Origin: Psychrobacillus sp. OK028 | GTDB lineage: Bacteria; Bacillota; Bacilli; Bacillales_A; Planococcaceae | Length of the DNA: 64,000 bases | Reading direction: 5' to 3' | NCBI RefSeq assembly: GCF_900103605.1 | Contig: NZ_FNHY01000006.1 | Location: 1-64,000 of the forward strand | Shown: piece after piece, positions 41,646 to 50,152 of the stretch | Layout: each line of letters begins with the position of its first letter | Position numbering within the stretch: the first letter of the stretch is position 1 | The notes under the pieces: model-generated | What the model saw: the letters and a program-made list of their open reading frames with translations, nothing else | What the model was told of the DNA's origin: nothing | Databases searched by the model: none | Program-made: the position numbers and the translations under genes

Positions 41646-42698
41646 TTATAAATATATTTCTTTCCCAGTTTCAGCAGATTCATATACCGCATTTAACATT
41701 CTCATCACTTGAACGCCATCTTCAACTGGAGCTAACGTCTCTTTTCCTGCTATACAGCAATCAACAAAATGATTTATTTCGTTTGTAAATGCACCAACAA
41801 AGTCAAAACTTAGGTTATCAATTTGAGGAGTGATGTTTAAAATAGTATTATTTTTCTCCGTTACCATTGCTATCTCTGGTTCTATTTCTGCTCCACCTTT
41901 TTCTCCAAACAACTTCACATAGAGTTCATCTTCCTTTGCATGCAGCGTAAAACTAACATCGACGTATAAAGATGCACCATTTTCAAATCGAATAAGCGCG
42001 TTTGCTAAATCCTCTACATCATTTAAGCTAGAATCATAGTCTGCAGCCTTGTAAAATGACAGATTTTCTATATTGCTTCTGTTTCCTAACTTAGAATATA
42101 CATTCCCACTTACCGAAACCGGACGTGGTTTCCCCATCAAGTACCAACAGATATCAACCATGTGCACACCTAAGTCTAAAAGCGGCCCCCCTCCAGATTT
42201 TGAACTGTCACTGAACCAACCTCCAGGATTGCCCAGTCTCCTTATACAAGAAGCTTTGGCATAATATATTTCTCCGAGCTCACCCTGATCGATAAATTGC
42301 TTAAGAATTTTTGTATTACTTCCATGCCTTCTAACAAAACCAACTTGTAATATCTTACCGGATTTTTTTACAGCAGCTTCTACAGCCAATGCCTCTTCAA
42401 CTGTTAAACTAAGTGGTTTTTCTACAAGCACATGCTTTCCTGATTCTAAGGCTGCAACCGCTATTTCTGCATGCGTATTATTCCATGTACAAATACTTAT
42501 GGCATCTATCTCACTATTTTGTAGTAGTTCTATATAATTGTTATAAAGATTTGTAACTCCATATTTTTCACCTGCATCAGCTAGACGTTGGTCATTGCTA
42601 TCACACAATGCAAACAACTGTACCTTCTCGTTTGAGATATAAGGATTTATATGAAACTCCGAAATGGATCCTCCACCGACTACTCCAACCTTTAACAT
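41646..42698 (-). CDS. Gfo/Idh/MocA-family oxidoreductase, copy 2
   Basis: About 350 residues. Canonical Rossmann KVGVVGGGSISEFHINPY, HVLVEKPLSLTVEEA (catalytic Lys of EKP), SKSGGGPLLDLGVHMVDICWYLMGKPRP (catalytic Asp/His region), and a C-terminal beta domain. It likely oxidises a sugar hydroxyl with NAD. Start ATG 42698, 8 nt from a GAGG site; the in-frame upstream ATG overlaps the alcohol dehydrogenase gene. Member of the same operon. Confidence 0.88.
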   Translation of the reverse strand: MLKVGVVGGGSISEFHINPYISNEKVQLFALCDSNDQRLADAGEKYGVTNLYNNYIELLQNSEIDAISICTWNNTHAEIAVAALESGKHVLVEKPLSLTVEEALAVEAAVKKSGKILQVGFVRRHGSNTKILKQFIDQGELGEIYYAKASCIRRLGNPGGWFSDSSKSGGGPLLDLGVHMVDICWYLMGKPRPVSVSGNVYSKLGNRSNIENLSFYKAADYDSSLNDVEDLANALIRFENGASLYVDVSFTLHAKEDELYVKLFGEKGGAEIEPEIAMVTEKNNTILNITPQIDNLSFDFVGAFTNEINHFVDCCIAGKETLAPVEDGVQVMRMLNAVYESAETGKEIYL

Positions 42699-42720
42699 AA
42701 TATTGACCTCACTCCTCTTT

Positions 42721-43722
42721 CTAATTGTTATAAGCAATAATAGAAGTTAACACTTGTGATTTTTTATCTAATAAATCTTTATAAGCACCTGGAGCATTAT
42801 TAAAATCAACTGTTTCTGTTAAAAATGGTTGTACGTCTATCCGCTTTTTATCTACTAAACGAAGATATTCAGCCACGTTTCTGCCTTCCGTCCAGCGGAC
42901 ATAACCATATGGATAGTCCATTGCTTGTAGCTCATATTGTTTGTCATATCTGCCTGGTCCACCAGCACGAGAAATAAGGATTTGTGCTTCTTTAGCAAAC
43001 ATAAGGTCACGAGGAAAATCTGGTTCTATATCTCCTACAATTACTACTTTTCCTTGGTTTCTAATCCACTTTAAGCTTTCATGAGTTAAAGGGGAACGCT
43101 TTCCTCCTGCACATAATAAAACTGCATCAGCTCCTTTGTTATGGGTAGCGTTCATCAGTTCATTTTCCATATCTCTGATCGAAGAAAAAGAGTTTATCCC
43201 ATCCTGTTGGAGCATACTTACTCGCTCCTCTGAGATATCAAGTGCTATAACATTTAAGGCAGCTGCATTAGCTATTTTAGCTATCATTTGTCCTAGTAAT
43301 CCTAAACCGACCACGACCACCGTTTCTCCAAATTCAAGTTTAGCCACTCTTAAAGCGTGAATAGCAATTGCTCCTATTCCCGCTAATGCAGCTTGTTTAG
43401 GTTCCATATTCTCAGGTACTTTAGCGCATAATGTTGTAGGCACTAGAAGGTACTCGGCATGCCCTACGTATGGAGCCCCATAGCATGCTACTACATCTCC
43501 AATCTGATAGTCTGAGACACCTTCACCACATTCTTCCACGACTCCCACTGCACTATATCCTAAAGAGATTTCCTTTCCCTCACTAACTCCGATAAGTTCA
43601 ATCTCAGTTCCTGGAGATACTGCTGAGAAAAGAGTTTTTATCAATAAAAAAGAAGGTTTAACTCTAGGGCTTTCTCTTTCTAATATATGAACCGCACCAT
43701 TACTTGCAACGATTGATTTCAT
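42721..43722 (-). CDS. zinc-type alcohol dehydrogenase-like (MDR family)
   Basis: About 333 residues of the medium-chain dehydrogenase superfamily. N-terminal GroES-like domain with SPGTEIELIG, then YQIGDVVACYGAPYVGHAEYLLVP. The NAD-binding VVVGLGLLGQMIAKIANA (about 140) is typical. The structural-zinc cysteine cluster is missing and the usual catalytic Cys/His pair is not evident, so it belongs to the bi-domain Zn-independent-looking subgroup seen next to Gfo/Idh/MocA genes. Start ATG 43722, 8 nt after AAGGAG. Confidence 0.82.
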   Translation of the reverse strand: MKSIVASNGAVHILERESPRVKPSFLLIKTLFSAVSPGTEIELIGVSEGKEISLGYSAVGVVEECGEGVSDYQIGDVVACYGAPYVGHAEYLLVPTTLCAKVPENMEPKQAALAGIGAIAIHALRVAKLEFGETVVVVGLGLLGQMIAKIANAAALNVIALDISEERVSMLQQDGINSFSSIRDMENELMNATHNKGADAVLLCAGGKRSPLTHESLKWIRNQGKVVIVGDIEPDFPRDLMFAKEAQILISRAGGPGRYDKQYELQAMDYPYGYVRWTEGRNVAEYLRLVDKKRIDVQPFLTETVDFNNAPGAYKDLLDKKSQVLTSIIAYNN

Positions 43723-43734
43723 TTGACACACTCC

Positions 43735-44790
43735 TTAGTTGGAGAACCATTTTGTTAGATTTTCTTTCACAAAAGCATCGTCATTTAAGTGTGGATACTC
43801 TGCATACACCCGATCAATCTCTTCATGTTGGTTTGGACTTAGTTTCTCTTTATCCATTAAACACCAATTCCCTCGAAGTAGACCCTGTCTAGTTAACACT
43901 TCATTTATACCAGCAATACTTCCTTTGAATTGGTTGTTTGGATCAAAAAAAGCAGCATTTGCATCTGTTATTTCTTGACCTAAAGTTAACAATTCACTTG
44001 GAATTTGTTCCGCTGATTTATAGGTAGAAATCTTATCAAAAATCTCTACGGCTGTTTTCGTCCAAACTGACCAATGACCAAGTAGTCCACCAACAATTTG
44101 TTTCGTTAGTTTTTTATCTCCAACACTAATTTTATATGTTGTTAATAGATCGTTTACTATATTGTCATCATTGCCAGTATAGATAGCTATTTCTTCATTT
44201 CGCTCCGAGTTACATACCGCCCGTATAACGTCTATTGTTTGATATCTGTTAAAAGGAGCAATTTTAATCGCATGGACATTAGGAATATTGGCTAGTTGCT
44301 TCCAAAAATCATAAGAAAGAACCTTACCCCCAACGGCCGGCTGCAGATAAAATCCGATTACAGGAATAATTTCCGCTACTATTTGAGTTCGAGCAATTAA
44401 CTCTTCCTCTGAAGCATCTTGGAGTCCACCCATACTTAGTAAACCAAGGTCATAGCCGATCTCCTTTAAAAACGTTGCTTCTTCCATCGCCTGTTCTATT
44501 GGTCCACTAATACCTCCAATTTTAATGAAAGAATCAGATACCTTTGCTTTGTTCATTTCTTCTATCGCAAGAGTTAATACTCTTTTATACAAATTAAATT
44601 GAGGGTCCCTTATTTCAAACTGAGTTGTATGTACTCCAACCGCAACTCCGCCAACACCTGCATCTATATAATATCGGGTTAACGCTCTCTGACCAGCTTC
44701 ATCCAGTTGTCTATCCTCAGTTAGAGCTAGTGGATGAGCAGGAATCATCGCACCTTCTAATAAGCTTTTCTTTACCTCTTGCTTCAACAT
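43735..44790 (-). CDS. dihydrodipicolinate synthase-family aldolase
   Basis: A 351-residue class I aldolase of the DapA/NAL family. GAMIPAHPLALTEDRQLDEAGQRALTRYYIDAGVGGVAVGVHTTQF is the barrel start. The Schiff-base Lys is in HAIKIAPFNRYQT (about 185). GFYLQPAVGG stands where the catalytic Tyr strand lies. The C-terminal extension beyond about 300 is longer than in DapA. Likely reaction: retro-aldol or dehydratase step on a keto-acid sugar derived from the imported compound. The start ATG overlaps the stop of the SDR gene, so the two are coupled. Confidence 0.83.
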   Translation of the reverse strand: MLKQEVKKSLLEGAMIPAHPLALTEDRQLDEAGQRALTRYYIDAGVGGVAVGVHTTQFEIRDPQFNLYKRVLTLAIEEMNKAKVSDSFIKIGGISGPIEQAMEEATFLKEIGYDLGLLSMGGLQDASEEELIARTQIVAEIIPVIGFYLQPAVGGKVLSYDFWKQLANIPNVHAIKIAPFNRYQTIDVIRAVCNSERNEEIAIYTGNDDNIVNDLLTTYKISVGDKKLTKQIVGGLLGHWSVWTKTAVEIFDKISTYKSAEQIPSELLTLGQEITDANAAFFDPNNQFKGSIAGINEVLTRQGLLRGNWCLMDKEKLSPNQHEEIDRVYAEYPHLNDDAFVKENLTKWFSN

Positions 44791-45806
44791 TAAAACGCCC
44801 CTTTTCTCTCTTGGAAGTGAGTTGGCTTATTATAAGTTTCGCCTTTGTTAGTTAACCAATCAGCTGTCAGATCAAGCATTTGCTGAAGCGAGACTTTTGG
44901 ATAGCCAAATAATTGGTGTGCTTTAGATGCATTATTCAACAATGCAGTAGTCTGTTCCTCATTTTCAAATACAGGAGAGACATTAAACCGTTTGCCAAAT
45001 TCCTCTGCTAACCAGCGAACTGATAGAGTTTCGGGACCTGTAACGTTTAACAATCTTGGTGGAGTATCACAGTGCAATAAAGAACGAACTGCATATTCAT
45101 TGGCATCCCCTTGCCAAATAACATTGACACTTCCCATTGTAAGGTCCACTGCTTTACCTTCTAAAACACTTTTAGCAATTTCCAATAAAACTCCATATCT
45201 TAAGTCAATTGCATAATTTAAGCGAAACATAAGCATTGGAGTTTTGTTTTTATAAGAAAAACTAGATAATACACGTTCACGACCTAAGCAAGATTGAGCG
45301 TACTCACCAATTGGGTTTGGTGATACTTCCTCTGAACAGTTTCCATTAATTACATTTGTTAATGGGTAGATATTACCAGATGAGAATGCAACGATTCGTG
45401 AGTTTTTAAACTTTTCAGCTACTCTTCCCGGTAAATAAGCGTTCATTGCCCAAGTAAAATGCTCATTGCCTGTTGTACCAAATTTATTTCCAGCCATAAA
45501 AATGACGTTTTTCACATCGGGAAGCGCTTGAAGCTCTTCATCATTGAGTAAATCTACAGCTATAGTCTCGATTCCACACTCTTCAAGTTCTTCTCTTAAT
45601 TCCCCTGACGAAAACCGAGATGCGCCAATTACCCTTTTTTGTATACCAGCTTCCATAATTGCACGTTTTGTCATTTTTGCTAAAGTAGGTCCCATTTTTC
45701 CACCCACTCCTAATATCAATATATCTCCATCTACTAATTTAATATCTTCAATTAGGTTGGTAGATGGCTTTGTCATAAAATCCTCTAATTCTGTTAACGT
45801 CTTCAT
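44790..45806 (-). CDS. SDR-type NAD-dependent epimerase-like protein with YxxxC
   Basis: A 338-residue extended-SDR protein, first gene of the catabolic operon. Instead of GxxGxxG it has ILGVGGKMGPTLA (about 32-44). The active-site Tyr is in GEYAQSCLGRERVL, with Cys where the family Lys would be (YxxxC). The phrase VVAFSSGNIYP supplies the Ser. This variant recurs, as far as I remember, in a family next to DapA-type genes in other bacteria, so it is not simple decay. Function unknown; possibly sugar epimerisation or lactone handling. The start is ATG with AAGGAG upstream. Confidence 0.78.
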   Translation of the reverse strand: MKTLTELEDFMTKPSTNLIEDIKLVDGDILILGVGGKMGPTLAKMTKRAIMEAGIQKRVIGASRFSSGELREELEECGIETIAVDLLNDEELQALPDVKNVIFMAGNKFGTTGNEHFTWAMNAYLPGRVAEKFKNSRIVAFSSGNIYPLTNVINGNCSEEVSPNPIGEYAQSCLGRERVLSSFSYKNKTPMLMFRLNYAIDLRYGVLLEIAKSVLEGKAVDLTMGSVNVIWQGDANEYAVRSLLHCDTPPRLLNVTGPETLSVRWLAEEFGKRFNVSPVFENEEQTTALLNNASKAHQLFGYPKVSLQQMLDLTADWLTNKGETYNKPTHFQERKGAF

Positions 45807-45849
45807 TTAATCACTCCTTCTTATTTGTTTAATTGATTATTAAAGGTTA

Positions 45850-45870
45850 TGTCTTTAAACTGTCTTTAAA
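45850..45870. promoter_or_regulatory. two TGTCTTTAA boxes before the catabolic operon
   Basis: Direct repeats TGTCTTTAA at 45850-45858 and 45861-45869, spaced 11 bp (one helical turn), just upstream of the SDR gene start. Presumed operator for the divergent regulator. Confidence 0.55.
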
Positions 45871-45917
45871 TAATTAAAATTCTAGTTGTTCTTCAACATT
45901 AGTATTTACGTTACATT

Positions 45918-45946
45918 TTGACATTTTCATATACAAAACTTAAGAT
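45918..45946 (+). promoter_or_regulatory. sigma-A promoter of the regulator gene
   Basis: TTGACA (45918-45923), 17-bp spacer, TAAGAT (45941-45946). A third box, TTAAAGACA (reverse complement of TGTCTTTAA), at 45963-45971, lies just downstream. Confidence 0.65.
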
Positions 45947-45962
45947 AGATTTAACATTACAT

Positions 45963-45971
45963 TTAAAGACA
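45963..45971. promoter_or_regulatory. TGTCTTTAA box (inverted) before the regulator gene
   Basis: TTAAAGACA, about 17 bp past the -10 element and 24 bp before the GTG start, positioned for autorepression. Confidence 0.5.
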
Positions 45972-45994
45972 ATACCATTTAGGAGGAATAGCAT

Positions 45995-47350
45995 GTGGCA
46001 AGTAAAAATGCACTAAATGACACCTCCGATATAAAAATCGGGATTATTGGACCAAAAGATCTAGTGAATGAATCAAGAGAAACTTTAATGGCTTTCCCTA
46101 ATTTCAAACCTGTTTTTCGCATTATTGAACAGGACAGTCAAATTCATGACATTACGAAAGAATTAATAAAAGATGTAGAAGTTTTAATGTTCACAGAATT
46201 TCATGCTTATAGTATTGCGAAACAACTAATCGATTTTAAAATCCCTGTACATCACATGCCCCTAATGGGCACCGGGCTTTACAGATCATTATTTCTTATA
46301 AAAATTGCATATCATTTAACAAGTTTATCTATTGATACTTTTGATAAAGATTACGTCGAACAGATTTTGTTAGAACTTGAAGAGGATAACTATAATTTAC
46401 TAGTCTACAAGAGCAATAAACCTAGTCCAGGAATCAATGAAATTGTTAACTTCCACATTCATAACTACAGAAGTAATAACTCAATAGCTCTTACTGGAAT
46501 TACGGATGTTGCTAAACAACTAGACATTCTTCAAATTCCATATCAATGGGTAACACCTACACAGCAAGATATGATTGTCTCTTTCGAAAGAGCTTTACTA
46601 GCAACAGACACTAGAAGAAACAAAGAATCTCAAATTGTATTTGGATTAATCAATATCGATAACTTTAAAAATGTCACAGCAAAATATTCCTCTGAGCATG
46701 ATGTACAATTGTTAAAATTGAAATTGCAACAAATGCTACTAGAATATATTAAAATGCTAGATGGACATCTCATCAACCTAGGCGGTAATGAATATTCTTT
46801 TATCACTACTCGAGGTATTTTCGAGCGTGAAACAAGAGGTTACAAATTTATTCCTCTGTTACAAGACGTAAAAAATGATCTTGGTGTGACAATAAGTCTC
46901 GGTGTAGGCTTCGGGCGAACAGCTGCTGAATCTGGAAATCATGCAAGATTAGCACTTCGACAATCGCTCGATTTGGGTGGAAACGTCTGTTACATAGTAC
47001 GAGAAGACCAAAGTGTTTTGGGCCCAGTAGACATAACAACCTACAAACAATATGAACAATATAATTTGGCGATTACCGATCCACAGTTACTAGACAAAGC
47101 AGAAAAAGCTGGAATGTCCGCATCCTATATGACAAAACTAATGGCTCGTGTCTCTAGGCATAAGAAAATTGAATATACCGCTCAAGAGTTAGCGTCCACA
47201 CTTAATGTCACAATCCGAAGCGCAAACCGTATTCTGTTGAAATGGACTGATGCTGAATTAGTCGATATTGTTGGAGAAGAAAAAGTAACTCACAAAGGAA
47301 GACCACGCCGCATTTATCGGTTAAGCTTTATTGATGAAGAACAACGATAA
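45995..47350 (+). CDS. transcription regulator: sensor region, degenerate GGDEF-like domain, winged helix
   Basis: A 451-residue protein. Residues about 1-165 form an alpha/beta sensor-like region (IKIGIIGPKDLVNES..., then HHMPLMGTGLYRS). About 205-335 resembles a GGDEF fold (IVFGLINIDNFKNVT, then NLGGNEYSF in place of GGDEF, then VTISLGVGFGRT), lacking the cyclase signature residues. About 385-451 is a winged helix (EYTAQELASTLNVTIRSANRILLKWTDAELV). Start GTG 45995, 8 nt from AGGAGG; the ATG two bases earlier opens only an eight-residue frame. It diverges from the catabolic operon, and TGTCTTTAA boxes lie at both promoters, so it probably senses the sugar or a nucleotide and controls the locus. 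Confidence 0.72.
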   Translation: MASKNALNDTSDIKIGIIGPKDLVNESRETLMAFPNFKPVFRIIEQDSQIHDITKELIKDVEVLMFTEFHAYSIAKQLIDFKIPVHHMPLMGTGLYRSLFLIKIAYHLTSLSIDTFDKDYVEQILLELEEDNYNLLVYKSNKPSPGINEIVNFHIHNYRSNNSIALTGITDVAKQLDILQIPYQWVTPTQQDMIVSFERALLATDTRRNKESQIVFGLINIDNFKNVTAKYSSEHDVQLLKLKLQQMLLEYIKMLDGHLINLGGNEYSFITTRGIFERETRGYKFIPLLQDVKNDLGVTISLGVGFGRTAAESGNHARLALRQSLDLGGNVCYIVREDQSVLGPVDITTYKQYEQYNLAITDPQLLDKAEKAGMSASYMTKLMARVSRHKKIEYTAQELASTLNVTIRSANRILLKWTDAELVDIVGEEKVTHKGRPRRIYRLSFIDEEQR

Positions 47351-47368
47351 TGCTTTTCTTCCAAAGTC

Positions 47369-47393
47369 GGGGTGTTTCACGCCCCTTCTTTTT
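47369..47393 (+). terminator. terminator of the regulator gene
   Basis: GGGGTG/CACGCCCC stem with a one-base bulge, loop TTT, then TTCTTTTT. Confidence 0.7.
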
Positions 47394-47397
47394 AAAG

Positions 47398-48297
47398 TTA
47401 AATAATAATCTCTTCCCCACTGAAACTACTTTCAGTAGCTGCTTCTAAAAAGCGAATAATTTCTGTCGTTTCCTCTAAGGGAACTCTAGTATTTTCATCA
47501 GTGAAAAAAATCATTATTTGCTCCAACAAACTTGCATAGTAAGGTTTAATATCCAAGTCTGCATTCACATATTCACTACCTTTTTCAAAATGAATTACTG
47601 CACCAAACTGATTATTTCCCTTTCGATTCCCTCTTACTGTTCCTATTCGCCCGTCTTTCCACACAGCTGTAAGTACGTCATGATCAACTGTCTTCACTGT
47701 TTTTACGGATTTCGCTCCTTGCCCTAAAATTGTAAATAGCATTTCTACTGCATGAATACCGTACCAAAAGTAGCCTGCCTGGTTTAAATCCATTGGTCCA
47801 AAACAATCAGCCCCAATTATTTCTCCTTTTTCTGAAGTTTGCAGTATACGAGTTAAGCTTTCTGAATATCGAAGTGCTGATGAACTCATTAATGGTGTAC
47901 CAAACCGATTAGCCAATTCAACCATCTTTTTTGCCTCTTTAGTATTTAAACTAAATGGTTTGTCAACGAAAACTGGCTTTTTCCATGCTATTATTTCTTT
48001 TAACTGTTTATAGTGAACCGCTCCATCTACCGACTCTAGTAGAATCGCATCACTATTTCTTACCACGTCTTCAATTGATTGAACAATTTCTATAGAGTAA
48101 TTGTCCCTTAATTCTTTCGTGAACTTCTCCACTCTAGAATTGCTTAGTTCAAAATCCGGTGATCCTCCGGGGAAAGCAATAACAACTTTCCCGCCCTTAA
48201 TGTAATGAGGATTATCGGAATCATTTAATAGCTTTGTGAAAGCAATGACGTGGGAAGTATCTAAGCCAACAATGCCAATAGATAGTTGTTTGATCGT
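47398..48297 (-). CDS. Gfo/Idh/MocA-family oxidoreductase, copy 3, without a canonical start codon
   Basis: The open frame reads back to an in-frame TAA near 48317 and includes a full Rossmann start: TIKQLSIGIVGLDTSHVIAF. No ATG, GTG or TTG lies before the motif. After AAGGAG (48310-48305) the in-frame codons are GTA (4 nt), ACG (7 nt) and ATC (10 nt). The first canonical start, GTG at 48132, would delete the NAD-binding strand. I place the start at ACG 48297 by spacing only. Further on, WKKPVFVDKPFSLNTKEA replaces EKP with DKP. About 299 residues. Either a rare start codon or a start mutation (GTG to GTA). Confidence 0.6.
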   Translation of the reverse strand, partial: TIKQLSIGIVGLDTSHVIAFTKLLNDSDNPHYIKGGKVVIAFPGGSPDFELSNSRVEKFTKELRDNYSIEIVQSIEDVVRNSDAILLESVDGAVHYKQLKEIIAWKKPVFVDKPFSLNTKEAKKMVELANRFGTPLMSSSALRYSESLTRILQTSEKGEIIGADCFGPMDLNQAGYFWYGIHAVEMLFTILGQGAKSVKTVKTVDHDVLTAVWKDGRIGTVRGNRKGNNQFGAVIHFEKGSEYVNADLDIKPYYASLLEQIMIFFTDENTRVPLEETTEIIRFLEAATESSFSGEEIII

Positions 48298-48323
48298 TAC
48301 CCCTCTCCTTAATTAGCTAGAAT

Positions 48324-49127
48324 TTACTTCAAGCCAGACATTTGAATTCCCTCTGTGAAAAATCTTTGGAAGAATAGGAATATGAGAAATGTCGGTATAA
48401 AGGAGACAGCTGAACCTGCCATCTCTATTCCAAAGTTCCCTTCTTTCCCTAAAATGGATGCCAAACCTAGCGTTACTGGAAACATCTTTTCTTGAGTCAA
48501 ATATATCAATGGTTGAAAAAGATCATTCCAGTTAGATATAAACGAAAAAGTACCAACTGTTGCAACAACAGGGACGGATAAGGGCAAAATAATCTTAAAG
48601 AATACTTGCAGATCATTTGCACCATCTATATAGGCCGCTTCCTCTAAATCATTTGGTATCCCTTGCAAAAATTGCCTTACTAGAAATACCCCCATAATAC
48701 CCCAAATTTCTGGTACAATCAGTGCCCAATATGTATTTATCCATCCAAAATCGGAAAACATAATGTACTTAGGGATGATTAGTAGTTGTTGTGGAATCAT
48801 GATAACTCCCATGAATACCCAAAATATAAACTCTCTACCAATAAACTGCTTTTTAGCAAAGATATAACCTAGTATTGCGCAGAATAACATTTGACTAAAT
48901 ACAGGGATTACCGTAATGACAACAGAGTTCCATATCCATCGTAAAAACAACCCATCGCTCAAAATGTATTTATAGTTTTTTAATGTAGGGTCATCAGGAA
49001 TCCAAAACAGCGGATCTAATTGGGCATATTCCACATCTTTTAAAGAACCTAAAACCATAATGATAAAAGGCATTAAAAAACAAAAACCTAATACAAATAA
49101 AGCTATATATGAAACTACTTTTTTCAT
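48324..49127 (-). CDS. ABC sugar transporter permease, MalG type
   Basis: A 267-residue permease with six predicted membrane helices. The EAA loop reads EEAAYIDGANDLQVFFKIILPLSVP, the ATPase contact site. N-terminal YIALFVLGFCFLMPFIIMVLGSLKD is the typical first helix of MalG-type subunits. It partners with the MalF-type subunit 22 bp upstream and the binding protein. There is no ATPase gene in the window; the usual shared MsmX-type ATPase elsewhere would supply it. The start is ATG with AAAGGAGG upstream. Confidence 0.9.
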   Translation of the reverse strand: MKKVVSYIALFVLGFCFLMPFIIMVLGSLKDVEYAQLDPLFWIPDDPTLKNYKYILSDGLFLRWIWNSVVITVIPVFSQMLFCAILGYIFAKKQFIGREFIFWVFMGVIMIPQQLLIIPKYIMFSDFGWINTYWALIVPEIWGIMGVFLVRQFLQGIPNDLEEAAYIDGANDLQVFFKIILPLSVPVVATVGTFSFISNWNDLFQPLIYLTQEKMFPVTLGLASILGKEGNFGIEMAGSAVSFIPTFLIFLFFQRFFTEGIQMSGLK

Positions 49128-49149
49128 TTTTCATCCTCCTTTCCGAAAA

Positions 49150-50088
49150 TTAATAATGGTTGGATTCCTTGCCAAGATACCTTCTTTGTATCAGAGAAAT
49201 TATTAAAATGATAAAGAATAATACGTATGACAGCACAGCTGCATAGCTTAAATTAAGACTTGTAAATCCTTGAGAGTATAAATAATATACAATGGTTGTT
49301 GTTGCATAATTCGGTCCTCCGCCAGTTAACAAATACGCAGAGTCGAATATTTGAAACGAACCAATCGTTGTAGTAATTGCTACATAAAAATGAATTGGTT
49401 TTAATAATGGAAAAGTTACATTCCAAAATATTTTAAAAGGAGATGCACCATCAATTCTTGCAGCTTCATATAGTTGTCTATCAATAGATTGTAAGCCAGC
49501 AAAATAGTAAATCATTGTACTACCAGCTACTTTAAAAACACTTAAGCCTGCCAAAACTGCGAGAGCTTGACTTGAATTCGAAAGAAAAAGTTGTGGTTCG
49601 ATTCCAACGAAACCAATAATATAGTTAATCATCCCTTCTTCTGTCCCACGAAATAACCAACCCCATATACCAGCAATGATTACAAAAGAAGTGACAACCG
49701 GAAGGAAAAATACCCCTTTAAATAATTTTGCTCCCCTTACTCCCGAGTTAATGATAAGGGCTAATATCAAACCCAGTGCCATTGTAGGAAGAATATAATA
49801 GATAGAAAATTTGACTGTATTCCAAATAGCCTTCCATGCGAGTGAATCATTCAACAAATACTTCCAATGCTTTAACCCTACAAATTCAGGATCACCAATT
49901 ACTCTCCAATCCATAAATGTAAGATAAAAACTTAGCAAAAATGGGTAGACCTGAAAAATTGCAAAGTGAATTAAAATAGGGATCAATACAATATAAACAA
50001 TCGCATTCTTCTTCCACTCTTTTTTCAATCTTATGAGAAGTGGCTTCTTTCTTTCTTTAGAAGTCAGTGTATTACTCAGTGTAATCAC
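49150..50088 (-). CDS. ABC sugar transporter permease, MalF type
   Basis: A 312-residue permease with about six membrane helices and the longer cytoplasmic N-terminus of MalF-type subunits (KERKKPLLIRLKKEWKKN). EAA loop: YEAARIDGASPFKIFWNVTFPLLKP. The segment LTGGGPNYATTTIVYYLYSQGF before the last helices is characteristic. The start is GTG 50088 near AGGAAAGG. It lies downstream of the binding-protein gene, across an intercistronic hairpin. Confidence 0.9.
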   Translation of the reverse strand: MITLSNTLTSKERKKPLLIRLKKEWKKNAIVYIVLIPILIHFAIFQVYPFLLSFYLTFMDWRVIGDPEFVGLKHWKYLLNDSLAWKAIWNTVKFSIYYILPTMALGLILALIINSGVRGAKLFKGVFFLPVVTSFVIIAGIWGWLFRGTEEGMINYIIGFVGIEPQLFLSNSSQALAVLAGLSVFKVAGSTMIYYFAGLQSIDRQLYEAARIDGASPFKIFWNVTFPLLKPIHFYVAITTTIGSFQIFDSAYLLTGGGPNYATTTIVYYLYSQGFTSLNLSYAAVLSYVLFFIILIISLIQRRYLGKESNHY

Positions 50089-50102
50089 CCTTTCCTATGT
50101 AA

Positions 50103-50147
50103 GTTAATAGAGAGTTTGATCTCTCTTGGACCAAACTCTCTATTAAC
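50103..50147 (-). terminator. intercistronic hairpin between binding-protein and permease genes
   Basis: Perfect inverted repeat of about 16 bp (GTTAATAGAGAGTTTG/CAAACTCTCTATTAAC) with a 13-nt loop and only a short, poor U-tract. It is better read as an attenuator or mRNA-stabilising element that keeps the binding protein more abundant than the permeases. Confidence 0.75.
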
Positions 50148-50152
50148 TGTTA

